Origin: Micavibrio sp.
Lineage (GTDB): Bacteria; Pseudomonadota; Alphaproteobacteria; Micavibrionales; Micavibrionaceae
Length of the DNA stretch: 32,574 nucleotides
Direction: 5' to 3'
Assembly: GCA_030824805.1 (NCBI GenBank)
Contig: JAPJRC010000021.1
Coordinates: forward strand, 1 to 32,574
Position 1 is the stretch's first letter; every line of letters begins with the position of its first letter. Below the pieces are notes generated by a model. It was not told the DNA's origin, ran no database searches, and saw nothing but the letters and a program-made list of their open reading frames with translations. The position numbers and the translations under genes were made by a program. Shown here piece by piece: positions 1 to 7,650 of the stretch.

Positions 1-1774
1 CCGCCGATTTGATCGCCTTGGCCGAACCAAAATGGTGGAGCAGCGCTTTTTTACGCGCGGCCCCGATCCCCGCAATTTCATCGAGCGGGTTTTTGGTAAT
101 GTCCATGGACCGGCGTTTGCGGTGCGCGCCGATTGCAAATCTGTGCGCCTCGTCCCGCAATCTTTGCAGATAGTGCAAGACCGCATCGTTGATGGGAAGC
201 TGGAACGGCTCGCGCCCGTCCATGAAAAACTGCTCCCGCCCGGCATTGCGGTCCGGTCCCTTGGCGATAGACACCACCGTGAGATCATCCCATATGCCCA
301 TCTCGGTGAGCACTTCTTTCACGGCATTGAACTGCCCAAGTCCGCCGTCGATCAAAAGAAGATCCGGCCATTCATCGGATTCCTTGTCCACCTCTTCCTT
401 GAGGGCGCGGCCGAACCTCCGCGTCATGACCTCGCGCATCATGCCGTAATCGTCCGCCTTATCCGCCATGCGGATGTTGAACTTGCGGTACGCGCCTTTG
501 CGGAAACCCTCCACGCCCGCCACCACCATGGCACCGACCATATTGGTGCCGGAAATGTGGGAGTTGTCGTAAATCTCTATCCGTTCCGGCATACCCTCCA
601 TGCCGAACAGTTCCGCAACCCCTTCGAGCAGTTGCGTCTCGCCCTTGCGTTCCAGCAGATGGCGCTCCAGCGCTTCCTTGGCGTTCTTCTCGACAAACTC
701 CAAAAGCCTGCGGCGTTGTCCGCGCACGGGCGTACCGATGCTGATCTTGCGTCCCTCTTTCTGGGAAAAAGCCTCTTCCAGCAATTCCAGTTCCGACGGG
801 CAACAACTGACCATAATTTCCGGCGGCACAGGCTTTCCATCGTAAAACTGGGCCATGAAATCGGATAAAATATCTTCGGCTGCGTCATCCTTGTCATGCT
901 TTGGGAAATAAGCGCGGTTGCCGAAATTCTGCCCGCCGCGGAAGAAAAATACCTGCACACAGGTTTTGCCTTCACGCTGGTAATACGCAATCACATCGGC
1001 ATCGCGCATACCTTCGACGTTGATGTCCTGATGGCTCTGCACAGCCGCGAGCGAACGGATGCGGTCACGGTATTCGGCGGCGAGTTCGAAATCCATCTCT
1101 TCGGACGCCGCCTCCATGATCGCCTGGAATTCTTTTTGAATGGCACGGGAATCGCCCGTCAGGAAAGCGCGCGCCTGCGCTGCGTTCTTTTTGTAATCCT
1201 CTTCACTGATTTTGCCCACACAGGGCGCGGTGCAGCGTTTGATATGGTACTGCAGGCACGGGCGTTTGCGCGCGGCAAAGTAGGAATCCGAACAATTGCG
1301 CAATTTGAAAATACGCTGGAGCATGTCGATAGTACGGTTCACTGCACCCGCGCTTGCGAACGGTCCGAAATACTCGCCCTTCCCGCCCCGCGCGCCGCGG
1401 TGCTTTTGCACCTGCGGGAACGGATGGTCGGACGTGAACAGAATATAAGGAAAGCTTTTATCGTCTTTGAGAAGAATGTTAAACGGTGGGCGCAGCTTCT
1501 TGATCATGTTCGATTCAAGCAGCAACGCCTCCACTTCCGAATTCGTCGTGATGAATTCCATGGCCGTTGTTTCCGCCACCATCCGTTTCAGGCGGTTGGG
1601 CAGCTTCATGACATGGGTATAATTTACCACGCGCTTTTTGAGCGCACGCGCCTTACCGACATAGAGCACATCGCCCTTTTCGTTCAGCATACGGTAAACG
1701 CCGGGCTTTTCCGGCAAATTCCGGACATAACCCCGAATGACTTCCGCGCCGCGCTCCAGCGAAATCGTGCTCAT
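1..1774 (-). CDS. uvrC: UvrABC system protein C (excinuclease subunit), 3' end outside window
   Basis: UvrC makes the two incisions around UvrAB-marked DNA lesions in nucleotide excision repair. The minus-strand reading runs open from ATG at 1774 to the left edge, about 591 codons of a usual 610-650. In order it shows an N-terminal GIY-YIG nuclease (GVYRML near residue 24, then VLYVGKA), a Cys cluster, a UVR motif rich in acidic residues near residues 200-250, the RNase H-like endonuclease domain (IYDNSHISG, LLIDGGLGQ), and the start of the C-terminal helix-hairpin-helix (EIAGIGAARKKALL) just before the edge. The start codon overlaps the stop of a small upstream ORF (TGATG), suggesting coupled translation. 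Identity is secure; only the last residues are missing from view. Confidence 0.97.
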   Translation of the reverse strand, partial: MSTISLERGAEVIRGYVRNLPEKPGVYRMLNEKGDVLYVGKARALKKRVVNYTHVMKLPNRLKRMVAETTAMEFITTNSEVEALLLESNMIKKLRPPFNILLKDDKSFPYILFTSDHPFPQVQKHRGARGGKGEYFGPFASAGAVNRTIDMLQRIFKLRNCSDSYFAARKRPCLQYHIKRCTAPCVGKISEEDYKKNAAQARAFLTGDSRAIQKEFQAIMEAASEEMDFELAAEYRDRIRSLAAVQSHQDINVEGMRDADVIAYYQREGKTCVQVFFFRGGQNFGNRAYFPKHDKDDAAEDILSDFMAQFYDGKPVPPEIMVSCCPSELELLEEAFSQKEGRKISIGTPVRGQRRRLLEFVEKNAKEALERHLLERKGETQLLEGVAELFGMEGMPERIEIYDNSHISGTNMVGAMVVAGVEGFRKGAYRKFNIRMADKADDYGMMREVMTRRFGRALKEEVDKESDEWPDLLLIDGGLGQFNAVKEVLTEMGIWDDLTVVSIAKGPDRNAGREQFFMDGREPFQLPINDAVLHYLQRLRDEAHRFAIGAHRKRRSMDITKNPLDEIAGIGAARKKALLHHFGSAKAIKSA

Positions 1775-1941
1775 CAAGGGCGTGGTTTCTGGCCGGCGTT
1801 TTCCTGACCGGATTCCTTTTTGGCTTTACCGAGCGTTTCTTCCCATTTCGCGGCGGCGTTATCGGTGGGCTGTTTACTGCCGTCAGTGCCTTTAGCCGCA
1901 TCGCTGAAACTTAGATTGCTTCTTAAAGATGGTATTGCCAT
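1771..1941 (-). CDS. small hydrophilic protein overlapping uvrC start
   Basis: A 56-codon reading frame starts at ATG 1941 and stops at 1771, its TGA sharing a base with the uvrC ATG. The product begins MAIPSLRSNLSFSDAAKG and ends with a Lys/Glu/Gln-rich tail (KKESGQENAGQKPRP). It has no membrane segment or recognisable domain and looks disordered. The ribosome-binding site is weak (AAAGG about 13 bases upstream). The tight overlap with uvrC and the resemblance in style to the other tiny charged proteins of this window favour a real gene, but it could equally be the uvrC leader. Function unknown. Confidence 0.4.
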
Positions 1942-1978
1942 CGCTACTGCCTTTCATCTTTCTCTAATACAAATATTT

Positions 1979-1992
1979 AGGGCATCTGCCCT
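1979..1992. repeat. small inverted repeat between divergent genes
   Basis: AGGGCA-TC-TGCCCT is a perfect 6-bp inverted repeat in the divergent region between the uvrC unit and the glycosyltransferase. An overlapping alternative pairing is TTTAGGG with CCCTAAA. It may be an operator or a leader hairpin of the uvrC transcript; nothing in the sequence decides. Confidence 0.3.
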
Positions 1993-2014
1993 CCCTAAAC
2001 AACCATCATGCCTA

Positions 2015-2043
2015 TTGTAGCAATATGGCAAAATCAATATGAT
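2015..2043 (+). promoter_or_regulatory. sigma70-type promoter of the glycosyltransferase gene
   Basis: A -35 element TTGTAG (2015-2020), a 17-bp spacer and a -10 element TATGAT (2038-2043) lie 38 bases before the start at 2082. The -10 matches the consensus at five of six bases; the -35 is weaker. Predicted from sequence only. Confidence 0.5.
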
Positions 2044-2081
2044 AGCGCGCATGGTCGTCTATCCAACATAATAAAGGCCTC

Positions 2082-3032
2082 ATGAGCATTAAATTCTCGA
2101 TTATTACCCCTACTTTTAACGCCCGTGATTTCGTGGACAGAGCTGTTCAATCCGCTCTTAAACAAACACTATCTCCACACGAAATCATTCTGGTGGATGA
2201 CTGTTCTACAGACGACACATACGATGTGATCTCTCGTATAGCAGAAAACTCAAAAGACATTCCGATTAAGATCTTAAAAACACCCGTCAATATGGGGCCG
2301 TCTGGCGCCAGAAACCTTGCTATACAGCACTGCGCGGGCGACTGGTTCTCCATACTCGATGCTGATGATGCGTTTTTGCCAGACAGGCTCGAAAATCTTC
2401 AAAAGGCCATAGAGACGCACAAACCGGATATTATCGCTGATAATATTCTGTATTATTTTACGGATACACAGGCCACATCCGAGCCTTTATTCGCAACGAA
2501 TATAGGCCACCGGGAAATTGACCTTGAAACGTATTTCAAACATTCCAGGCCCAATGGCGACGAAGCTGATTACGGCTTGCTGAAACCGACAATCAGTAAA
2601 AGTTTCTGGCAGGAGAAATCAATGAGCTATCCCGAATTCTCCAGACATGGCGAAGATTTCCTGATGATTGTTGAATCCCTGCTCCGGGGCGGGAAATATC
2701 TTTATATACCGGCTTCTGGCTATCTTTACACAGCGAGAAGCAGCGGCCTATCGCGCACCATCGTTGATTATGATCACGTGATAGAGCAAACGCTGAAACT
2801 TGCAGAAGATCCGAGAATTGCGTCGACCCCTTCGCTTATAACTCTTCTGAAAGAACGTGCAGAATCGGCAAAACCGCTGGCCATCGCCGAACACGTGAAA
2901 GCGCTTTTCCAGCGCAAAGACATGATGGGGCTTCTTAAACTCAGCTTGACACAAAAAGGCTATATTGCGATCACCGCGCAGAAAACAGCCAACGTTATCG
3001 GCAAAAAAATGAGAAAATTGACCGGAAAATAA
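2082..3032 (+). CDS. glycosyltransferase family 2
   Basis: A 316-residue GT-A fold glycosyltransferase that would move a sugar from a nucleotide-sugar donor to an unknown acceptor, probably for surface polysaccharide. The N terminus has the family-2 signature (FSIITPTFNA, residues 5-14), the nucleotide-binding region (EIILVDDCSTDDT, 34-46) and the metal-binding DADD motif at residues 93-96. There are no membrane spans, so it is likely a soluble or peripheral cytoplasmic enzyme. The start follows AAAGG at 2073-2077. It is AT-richer than uvrC and lies just outside the tRNA-Leu island, so it may be an older acquisition. It stands alone, with no other polysaccharide genes beside it. Family call is firm, substrate unknown. 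Confidence 0.88.
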   Translation: MSIKFSIITPTFNARDFVDRAVQSALKQTLSPHEIILVDDCSTDDTYDVISRIAENSKDIPIKILKTPVNMGPSGARNLAIQHCAGDWFSILDADDAFLPDRLENLQKAIETHKPDIIADNILYYFTDTQATSEPLFATNIGHREIDLETYFKHSRPNGDEADYGLLKPTISKSFWQEKSMSYPEFSRHGEDFLMIVESLLRGGKYLYIPASGYLYTARSSGLSRTIVDYDHVIEQTLKLAEDPRIASTPSLITLLKERAESAKPLAIAEHVKALFQRKDMMGLLKLSLTQKGYIAITAQKTANVIGKKMRKLTGK

Positions 3033-3064
3033 ACGCCTCGACCAAGGCACCCTGACTTGGCAAA

Positions 3065-3111
3065 TGGTGCGGGCGGGGGGACTTGAACCCCCACGAGCAC
3101 AGCCCTACGGA
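3065..3111 (-). pseudogene. tRNA-Leu(UAA) 3' half, cut off by island insertion
   Basis: Read on the minus strand this is the 3' anticodon stem, variable arm, T arm (GGTTCAAGTCC), acceptor and encoded CCA of a tRNA-Leu. With the shared core at 3112-3119 it matches the 3' exon of the intact island copy over 51 bases, with one difference (G here, T at 3693) in the variable-arm loop. The matching 5' half lies 7.8 kb away at 10920-10957. Joining the two across one core copy gives an intronless 85-nt tRNA-Leu(UAA). This half has no promoter of its own in place. It is the left boundary scar of the island. Confidence 0.9.
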
Positions 3112-3119
3112 TTTTAAGT
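3112..3119. repeat. left attachment core (attL)
   Basis: TTTTAAGT on the plus strand, identical and co-oriented with 10920-10927. It is the tRNA-Leu anticodon loop region read in reverse complement (ACTTAAAA, containing the UAA anticodon). Confidence 0.8.
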
Positions 3120-3156
3120 TATTTCAGTATAAAGTTAAGATACTGAAATAACTTAA
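3114..3156. repeat. 17-bp inverted repeat at left island end, overlapping the core
   Basis: Arms 3114-3130 and 3140-3156 are perfect inverted copies (TTAAGTTATTTCAGTAT and its complement) separated by nine bases. The left arm begins inside the attachment core. Such a structure could hold recombinase-binding sites or fold as a hairpin. A third related motif (GAACTTAAATTTT) follows near 3163-3175. Confidence 0.65.
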
Positions 3157-3396
3157 TAATTTGAACTTAAATTTTCTTATGTGTAAGAAAATGTGTAAAA
3201 TTTACCATGTTTTATGCCATTTTTTAAATGGCTCATACCAGCTTTCTTTGAAGAAATGCTTGTAAACATTGGCTTGAATGCACTTTTACGTAGAGGAATA
3301 CGGGCTGGCTTTTAGAGTGATCTACTCGAATCACCCATCAATTATATCCACAAGAAATCCTTCTGTTAAGAGGCAGGCCATATCTCCTTCAGGGGG
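3157..3396. other. island left arm, AT-rich non-coding
   Basis: About 240 bases between the terminal inverted repeat and the promoter of the intron-bearing tRNA. I see no credible coding frame, no recombinase remnant and no second tRNA. The AT-rich part (3157-3280) contains short repeats of ACTTAA and TGTGTAA-like words, which might be arm-type sites of an attachment region. This is suggestion only. Confidence 0.4.
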
Positions 3397-3425
3397 TTGG
3401 CTTACAAGCCGTTCGCGGCTATAAC
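3397..3425 (+). promoter_or_regulatory. promoter of the island tRNA-Leu
   Basis: TTGGCT (3397-3402), a 17-bp spacer and TATAAC (3420-3425) end nine bases before the mature tRNA 5' end at 3435, giving a predicted start only two or three bases upstream of it. The chromosomal 5' half keeps its own, different promoter at 10967-10995, so the island copy brought an independent promoter. Confidence 0.65.
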
Positions 3426-3434
3426 CATGCCTGT

Positions 3435-3728
3435 GCGGGCGTGGCGGAATGGTATACGCAGCGGACTTAAACGGACAATTGAGTGCTTTCAGGGAAATCT
3501 GGAAAGTAGAACTGCTCAAAGTCGGGGAAACCTTTCAAATGGCAATCCCGAGCCAAGCCCTTAGGGGAAGGTGTAGAGACTAGACGGGCAGCATCTAAGG
3601 CTTCGGCTAAGATGAAGGTATAGTCCAGACCACAAAATCACCGTCAGGTGATCGCGGTGAAAGCCGTAGCTGGTAAGAAAATCCGTAGGGCTTTGCTCGT
3701 GGGGGTTCAAGTCCCCCCGCCCGCACCA
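3435..3728 (+). tRNA. tRNA-Leu(UAA) interrupted by a group I intron
   Basis: Exon 1 (3435-3468) has the acceptor strand GCGGGCG, the D arm, the 5' anticodon stem GCGGA and the loop bases C, U33, U34. Exon 2 (3678-3728) gives the remaining four loop adenines including A35 and A36, the stem UCCGU, a Leu-type long variable arm (GGGC-TTT-GCTC), the T arm, the acceptor and encoded CCA. Spliced, it is an 85-nt class II tRNA reading UUA, almost identical to the disrupted chromosomal gene. It lies on the opposite strand to the split gene, close to the left island end. It is probably the functional replacement for that gene; whether another tRNA-Leu(UAA) exists in the genome cannot be seen here. Confidence 0.93.
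3469..3677 (+). ncRNA. group I self-splicing intron (IC3-like) in tRNA-Leu(UAA)
   Basis: A 209-nt insert lies between U34 and A35, the position used by cyanobacterial and plastid trnL introns. The 5' site follows UU and the last intron base is G3677, as expected for a terminal omega-G. Conserved core pieces are visible: AATTGAG near 3477, GGCAATCCCGAGCCAAGCC at 3541-3559 (P4-P6 region), and P7 formed by GACTA 3578-3582 with TAGTC 3621-3625. A GGTGTAGAGAC segment (P3/P7) begins at 3570, and a P9-like hairpin is made of ATCACC 3637-3642 with GGTGAT 3647-3652. No homing endonuclease ORF is present. Bacterial tRNA introns of this size are known in cyanobacterial tRNA-Leu, Agrobacterium tRNA-Arg(CCU) and Azoarcus tRNA-Ile(CAU). 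Secondary structure was not computed. Confidence 0.9.
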
Positions 3729-3730
3729 TC

Positions 3731-3747
3731 CTTAAGCCTGCCTTAAG
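3731..3747 (+). promoter_or_regulatory. PmrA-box-like site upstream of the headgroup transferase
   Basis: CTTAAG-N5-CTTAAG matches the PmrA (BasR) box, two hexamers YTTAAK separated by five bases. It lies 22 bases before the start codon at 3770 and three bases after the tRNA CCA. Because CTTAAG is self-complementary and a T-rich tract follows (3748-3757), the same bases could also fold as a weak terminator for the tRNA. The island's own PmrA-like regulator is the obvious candidate ligand. Confidence 0.7.
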
Positions 3748-3769
3748 TTTCATTTTTCATGGTGCGCCC

Positions 3770-5650
3770 ATGAAAACCTCTCATTATCTTTTGCGCAGAC
3801 TTGCGCCGTTTGTCGGCTTTTTTCTACTTCTTGAATTCATCGTCAGGCTATCCCTGACTTTATATCAAGGTAACAATCTGGAAGGTGCGGGCAAAAGCCT
3901 TCCCGAAGCCTTTATGATCGGGTTCGCTTTTGACATGGCCGTATTTTGCTATCTGGCGATTCCGGTACTTTTTTATGCCCTTTGCTTACCGCAGAAATTT
4001 CAGGGTAGCCAAGCCGACAAAATGGGCAGCACTGCGATCTTCTTTATATTCAGTTATGTCCTACTATTTTCTGCTGTGGGCGAATGGCTGTTTTGGGACG
4101 AATTTCAGACACGATACAATTTTATAGCCGTGGACTACCTTGTCTATACAAGGGAAGTGGTTGGCAATATTAGGGAGTCTTATCCCCTCGGTTGGCTGTT
4201 AAGTGGCATGGCTATCATTAGCGCCATTTGCGCGGTTACTTATTATAAATATGCCGCGCCTTTGCTGCCGATGTCGGTTCCATTGTCGAAAAGGGCACTT
4301 GGGTTTGCGGCCATTATATTTTTCGCTATCTGTTCCTTTTTTGCCATGCATTCCAGTTACGCGGACATAGGAGAGAACCGTTACGCCAATCACATTGGCC
4401 GCAACGGAATTTATGAGCTGTTCAGCGCGTTCCGAAATAACGAACTCGATTACGATCATTTCTTTTTAACGAAGCCTACAGAGGAAATAGCTTCCTTTGT
4501 GCGAGAGGATTTGGGCGTTTCTCCAAAAGCGATTAATCCGCTGGAACGCTTTGTCAAAAACAAAGGCGACAAGAAATACAATTTGGTTGTTATCACCGTG
4601 GAAAGTCTCGGCGCAAACTTCCTCAAAGAATTCGGCAATAAGGCGAATATTACGCCTAACCTCGACAGGCTTACGAATGAATCACTATTTTTTAGTAATC
4701 TGTACGCAACAGGCACCAGAACTGTGTATGGGCTAGCCGCGCTGACCTTAGGTATGCCGCCTATTCCCGGCAACGCTATTGTCCGCAGAGCCGAGAATGA
4801 AAACTTATTCAGCCTAGGGCACGTTCTGGAAGCACAAGGCTATGAGTCTAAATTCATTTATGGCGGTTACGGCTACTTCGACAATATGAACGATTTCTTT
4901 GGCGATAATGGTTACAAAATTGTGGACCGTAGCGCATTGAACAAGGAGGAAATCAATTTTGCGAATATCTGGGGCGTGGCGGATGATGATGTTTACCGCC
5001 GTGCCATGAAAGAAAACGATGAAGCCCACGCAAAGGGTAAACCGTTTTTCGACATGATTATGACGACTTCCAACCACCGCCCTTACACATTCCCCGAAGG
5101 TAAAATTGATTTGCCTTCCAAAACAAGCAAACGCCGTGGCGGTGTAAAATTTACAGATTTTGCCATAGATGAATTTTTGAAAGAATCGAAAAAGCACGCA
5201 TGGTTTGACAATACCATTTTCGTGATTGTGGCAGATCACACAGCAGGCAGCGGCGGCAGTCAAGAACTTGACCCTGATAAATACCATATACCAATGTGGA
5301 TTTATGCACCGAAGATAGTCAAAGCAGGCCGCGTAGATGAACTAGCAAGCCAGATTGATGTCGCTCCGACCATATTAGGCTTGATGGGTATAGATTATGA
5401 GAGCCGTTTTTACGGCAAAGATTTGATGAAAGAAGACCCTGCAAGAGCATTCATTTCCAATTATCAATCTCTAGGATATTTAACAAAGGACGGGCTGGTC
5501 ATACTTAAAGCCGGAAAAGAAGTACAGTTTTTGACGGCCTCTGCGGATGGAAAATACACTTTACAAAAATCTGTGCCGGAGCCGCTTTTGGATAAGGCAA
5601 TCGGCTATTATCAAGCCGCCTCAAAGTGGAAAGAATGGAGTCGGCAATAG
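3770..5650 (+). CDS. LtaS/OpgB-like phospho-headgroup transferase (sulfatase fold)
   Basis: A 626-residue inner-membrane protein. About five hydrophobic spans (residues 8-30, 45-75, 88-110, 140-160, 177-197) precede a periplasmic alkaline-phosphatase-type domain. Residues matching the LtaS Mn site are E278 (ITVES), the nucleophile Thr in ATGTRT (T316 or T318), H436 (TSNHRPYTFP) and D489-H490 (VADH). The family (COG1368) moves phosphoglycerol or similar groups from phospholipids to surface glycans or lipids. The EptA signature is not present, so I do not call it a classic phosphoethanolamine transferase. A PmrA-like box precedes it and the regulator genes follow after nine bases, so it likely modifies lipid A or another envelope lipid. 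Acceptor unknown. Confidence 0.85.
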   Translation: MKTSHYLLRRLAPFVGFFLLLEFIVRLSLTLYQGNNLEGAGKSLPEAFMIGFAFDMAVFCYLAIPVLFYALCLPQKFQGSQADKMGSTAIFFIFSYVLLFSAVGEWLFWDEFQTRYNFIAVDYLVYTREVVGNIRESYPLGWLLSGMAIISAICAVTYYKYAAPLLPMSVPLSKRALGFAAIIFFAICSFFAMHSSYADIGENRYANHIGRNGIYELFSAFRNNELDYDHFFLTKPTEEIASFVREDLGVSPKAINPLERFVKNKGDKKYNLVVITVESLGANFLKEFGNKANITPNLDRLTNESLFFSNLYATGTRTVYGLAALTLGMPPIPGNAIVRRAENENLFSLGHVLEAQGYESKFIYGGYGYFDNMNDFFGDNGYKIVDRSALNKEEINFANIWGVADDDVYRRAMKENDEAHAKGKPFFDMIMTTSNHRPYTFPEGKIDLPSKTSKRRGGVKFTDFAIDEFLKESKKHAWFDNTIFVIVADHTAGSGGSQELDPDKYHIPMWIYAPKIVKAGRVDELASQIDVAPTILGLMGIDYESRFYGKDLMKEDPARAFISNYQSLGYLTKDGLVILKAGKEVQFLTASADGKYTLQKSVPEPLLDKAIGYYQAASKWKEWSRQ

Positions 5651-5674
5651 CCCTCTATTATGGTTATATTCCCT

Positions 5675-6337
5675 ATGCGCATTCTTTTGATAGAAGATGA
5701 CAAAATGATTGGTGAGGGGCTGCAAAAAGCCCTGCGTCAAAGCGGGTTTTCCATCAACTGGGTGGAAGATGGGGCTATGGCCGATTCAGCTTTGATGGAT
5801 GAAGTCTATGAACTTGCCATTCTCGATCTTGGACTGCCCAATAAATCCGGCTTGGATATTTTAAAAGATTTGCGCGCAAGGCAAAGCACTATGCCCGTTC
5901 TTGTTCTAACGGCACGTGATGCTGTTTCCGACCGCGTTAAGGGTCTGGACCTTGGCGCGGATGATTACATGTTGAAACCATTTGCCCTCGAAGAACTTGA
6001 AGCAAGAATTCGTAGTCTCTTACGCCGTCAGACGGGACAGGCAGGAGAATGGCTTGAACATAATGGTCTTCGCCTTAACCCTAAAACGCATGAGGCTATT
6101 TATAACGATGAGAAGATTCCGCTCACGGGGCGTGAATTTTCCCTTATGTTTGCGCTTATCAAAAATCCATCTGCCGTGCTTTCTAAAACCCAACTTGAAG
6201 AGAGACTTTACGGCTGGAACGAAGAAGTCGCCAGTAACGCTATAGAAGTGCATGTACACCAGCTCCGCAAGAAAATAAGCCCCAAGATCATCAAGAATAT
6301 CCGTAACGTTGGATATACGTTGGAGAGCGAACAATGA
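5675..6337 (+). CDS. OmpR-family response regulator, PmrA/QseB-like
   Basis: A receiver domain (LLIEDD near the start, phospho-acceptor Asp in AILDLGLP, switch Lys in MLKPF) is followed by an OmpR-type winged helix (GREFSLMFAL, and ASNAIEVHVHQLRKK, the DNA-contacting helix region). The N terminus MRILLIEDD aligns with the start of QseB and PmrA, so I place the start at 5675; an in-frame ATG at 5660 would add MVIFP, and neither has a good ribosome-binding site. Its stop overlaps the kinase start by four bases. With two CTTAAG-N5-CTTAAG boxes in the same island, it probably activates both flanking gene sets, including its own operon. Confidence 0.93.
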   Translation: MRILLIEDDKMIGEGLQKALRQSGFSINWVEDGAMADSALMDEVYELAILDLGLPNKSGLDILKDLRARQSTMPVLVLTARDAVSDRVKGLDLGADDYMLKPFALEELEARIRSLLRRQTGQAGEWLEHNGLRLNPKTHEAIYNDEKIPLTGREFSLMFALIKNPSAVLSKTQLEERLYGWNEEVASNAIEVHVHQLRKKISPKIIKNIRNVGYTLESEQ

Positions 6338-7650
6338 ATTCTATTCGTAGACGGGTTTTAATTTCATTCCTTTCCATTCTTGCGCTCGGCACCATTGCGG
6401 TATGCATATCTACATATTTATCCATACGCCATGAAATGAACGAGGTTTATGATGCGAACATGCAACAACTCGCATTGGCTGCTTCGGGTATACCACTTGC
6501 TAACATGAAAGAATCTGTTGCCTCGCTGCCTTCTCAAGAATGGCCGCACGGAGAAGAAGAATTCCTTATCCAGATATGGGATAAGGGCAGGCTCGACTAC
6601 AGCTCGCATCCTGTGGCTAATTTTCCATTACAGGAGAAGGACGGGCATGATCGCGTCTTCTTTAATGGTAAGAAATGGGGATACTATCAGGAAGAAGTTC
6701 AGGGGCTTGTAATTCAAGTCTCACAAGAGTTGCATTTTCGCCGCGATGTTATTCGTGAAGTCTATAACGGGGTTATAATTCCGGTTATTATCCAGTTTCC
6801 AGTTCTGGGTTTGCTGGTCTGGTTGTTTGTTGGATATGGGTTTCGCCCTTTGGAACGTGTTTCGACCCTCATCCAAAGCCGCACGGCTAATTTCATGGAG
6901 CCTATTTCGACGGAAGACGTACCGAAAGAAATACAGACTCTTGTCCTTGCCTTAAATGATTTGCTCTCCCGTTTAAAAGTTTCACTTGAGACACAAAGGC
7001 AATTTACAGCTGATGCCGCCCATGAATTAAGAACGCCTTTGACAGCCGTTCGTTTGCAGCTTGACCTGTTAAAACGCGCGGATAAACCGGAAGACAGGAT
7101 AGAAGCGGTAGAGACACTCGAAAGAGGTGTTGACCGGAGCATTCGGCTTGTTCAGCAACTTCTAGAGCTTGCGCGACAAGAGCCAGAAAATGAAAATCGT
7201 GTTTTGGCAAAAATCGAAATCGACCCGATCTTGCAGAATGCTATTCTAGAAAGCCGCATAGTTGCCGAAAGAAAGGCTATTTCTATTAATCCTTCTTTCG
7301 GTCATGTCGTTATAATAGGCGATGCGGCCAGTTTAGCAGTACTGATCGGCAATGTTCTCACTAATGCGCTGGCTTACACCCATATAGGTGGAGAGGTTTC
7401 TGTAAAAACCTATCAAGATAGTGGGAATCCTGTATTGGAAATCGCAGATAACGGAACTGGAATAGCCAAGCAAGATCATGCCCGTGTGTTCGACCGTTTT
7501 TATCGTGTGGCTGGAACAGGGACAACAGGGTCCGGTTTAGGGCTTTCGATTGTCAAAAATATAGCCGAACGGCACGGTGCAACCATTGAGCTTTCTGCTG
7601 GAATTGGTGGTAAAGGCACAAGTTTCCGCTTCGTTTTTCCAAAGGCTTAA
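6334..7650 (+). CDS. sensor histidine kinase, PmrB/QseC-like
   Basis: A 438-residue membrane kinase partner of the upstream regulator. Membrane spans at about residues 8-28 and 145-168 enclose a periplasmic sensor of about 115 residues rich in Glu and Asp (for example GEEEF), a property seen in metal-sensing PmrB proteins. The H box has H230 (AAHELRTPLTA); the ATPase domain shows the N box (NVLTNALAYT), DNGTGI, and GSGLGLSIV. The first base of its ATG lies inside the regulator stop (ATGA overlap), indicating coupled translation. Its stop codon forms part of the second PmrA-like box. Which signal it senses is unknown; Fe, Al, acid pH or cationic peptides are the known PmrB cues. Confidence 0.93.
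   Translation: MNSIRRRVLISFLSILALGTIAVCISTYLSIRHEMNEVYDANMQQLALAASGIPLANMKESVASLPSQEWPHGEEEFLIQIWDKGRLDYSSHPVANFPLQEKDGHDRVFFNGKKWGYYQEEVQGLVIQVSQELHFRRDVIREVYNGVIIPVIIQFPVLGLLVWLFVGYGFRPLERVSTLIQSRTANFMEPISTEDVPKEIQTLVLALNDLLSRLKVSLETQRQFTADAAHELRTPLTAVRLQLDLLKRADKPEDRIEAVETLERGVDRSIRLVQQLLELARQEPENENRVLAKIEIDPILQNAILESRIVAERKAISINPSFGHVVIIGDAASLAVLIGNVLTNALAYTHIGGEVSVKTYQDSGNPVLEIADNGTGIAKQDHARVFDRFYRVAGTGTTGSGLGLSIVKNIAERHGATIELSAGIGGKGTSFRFVFPKA

Noticed and set aside
32..1807. Long open frames on the plus strand opposite uvrC (32-868 and 896-1807)
   Set aside because: The minus strand encodes a complete run of UvrC motifs; the plus-strand frames are antisense shadows with improbable His/Arg/Phe-rich content.
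3331..3519. 62-codon minus-strand frame near the island left end as a recombinase remnant
   Set aside because: It overlaps the tRNA exon and the intron and has no recombinase motif.
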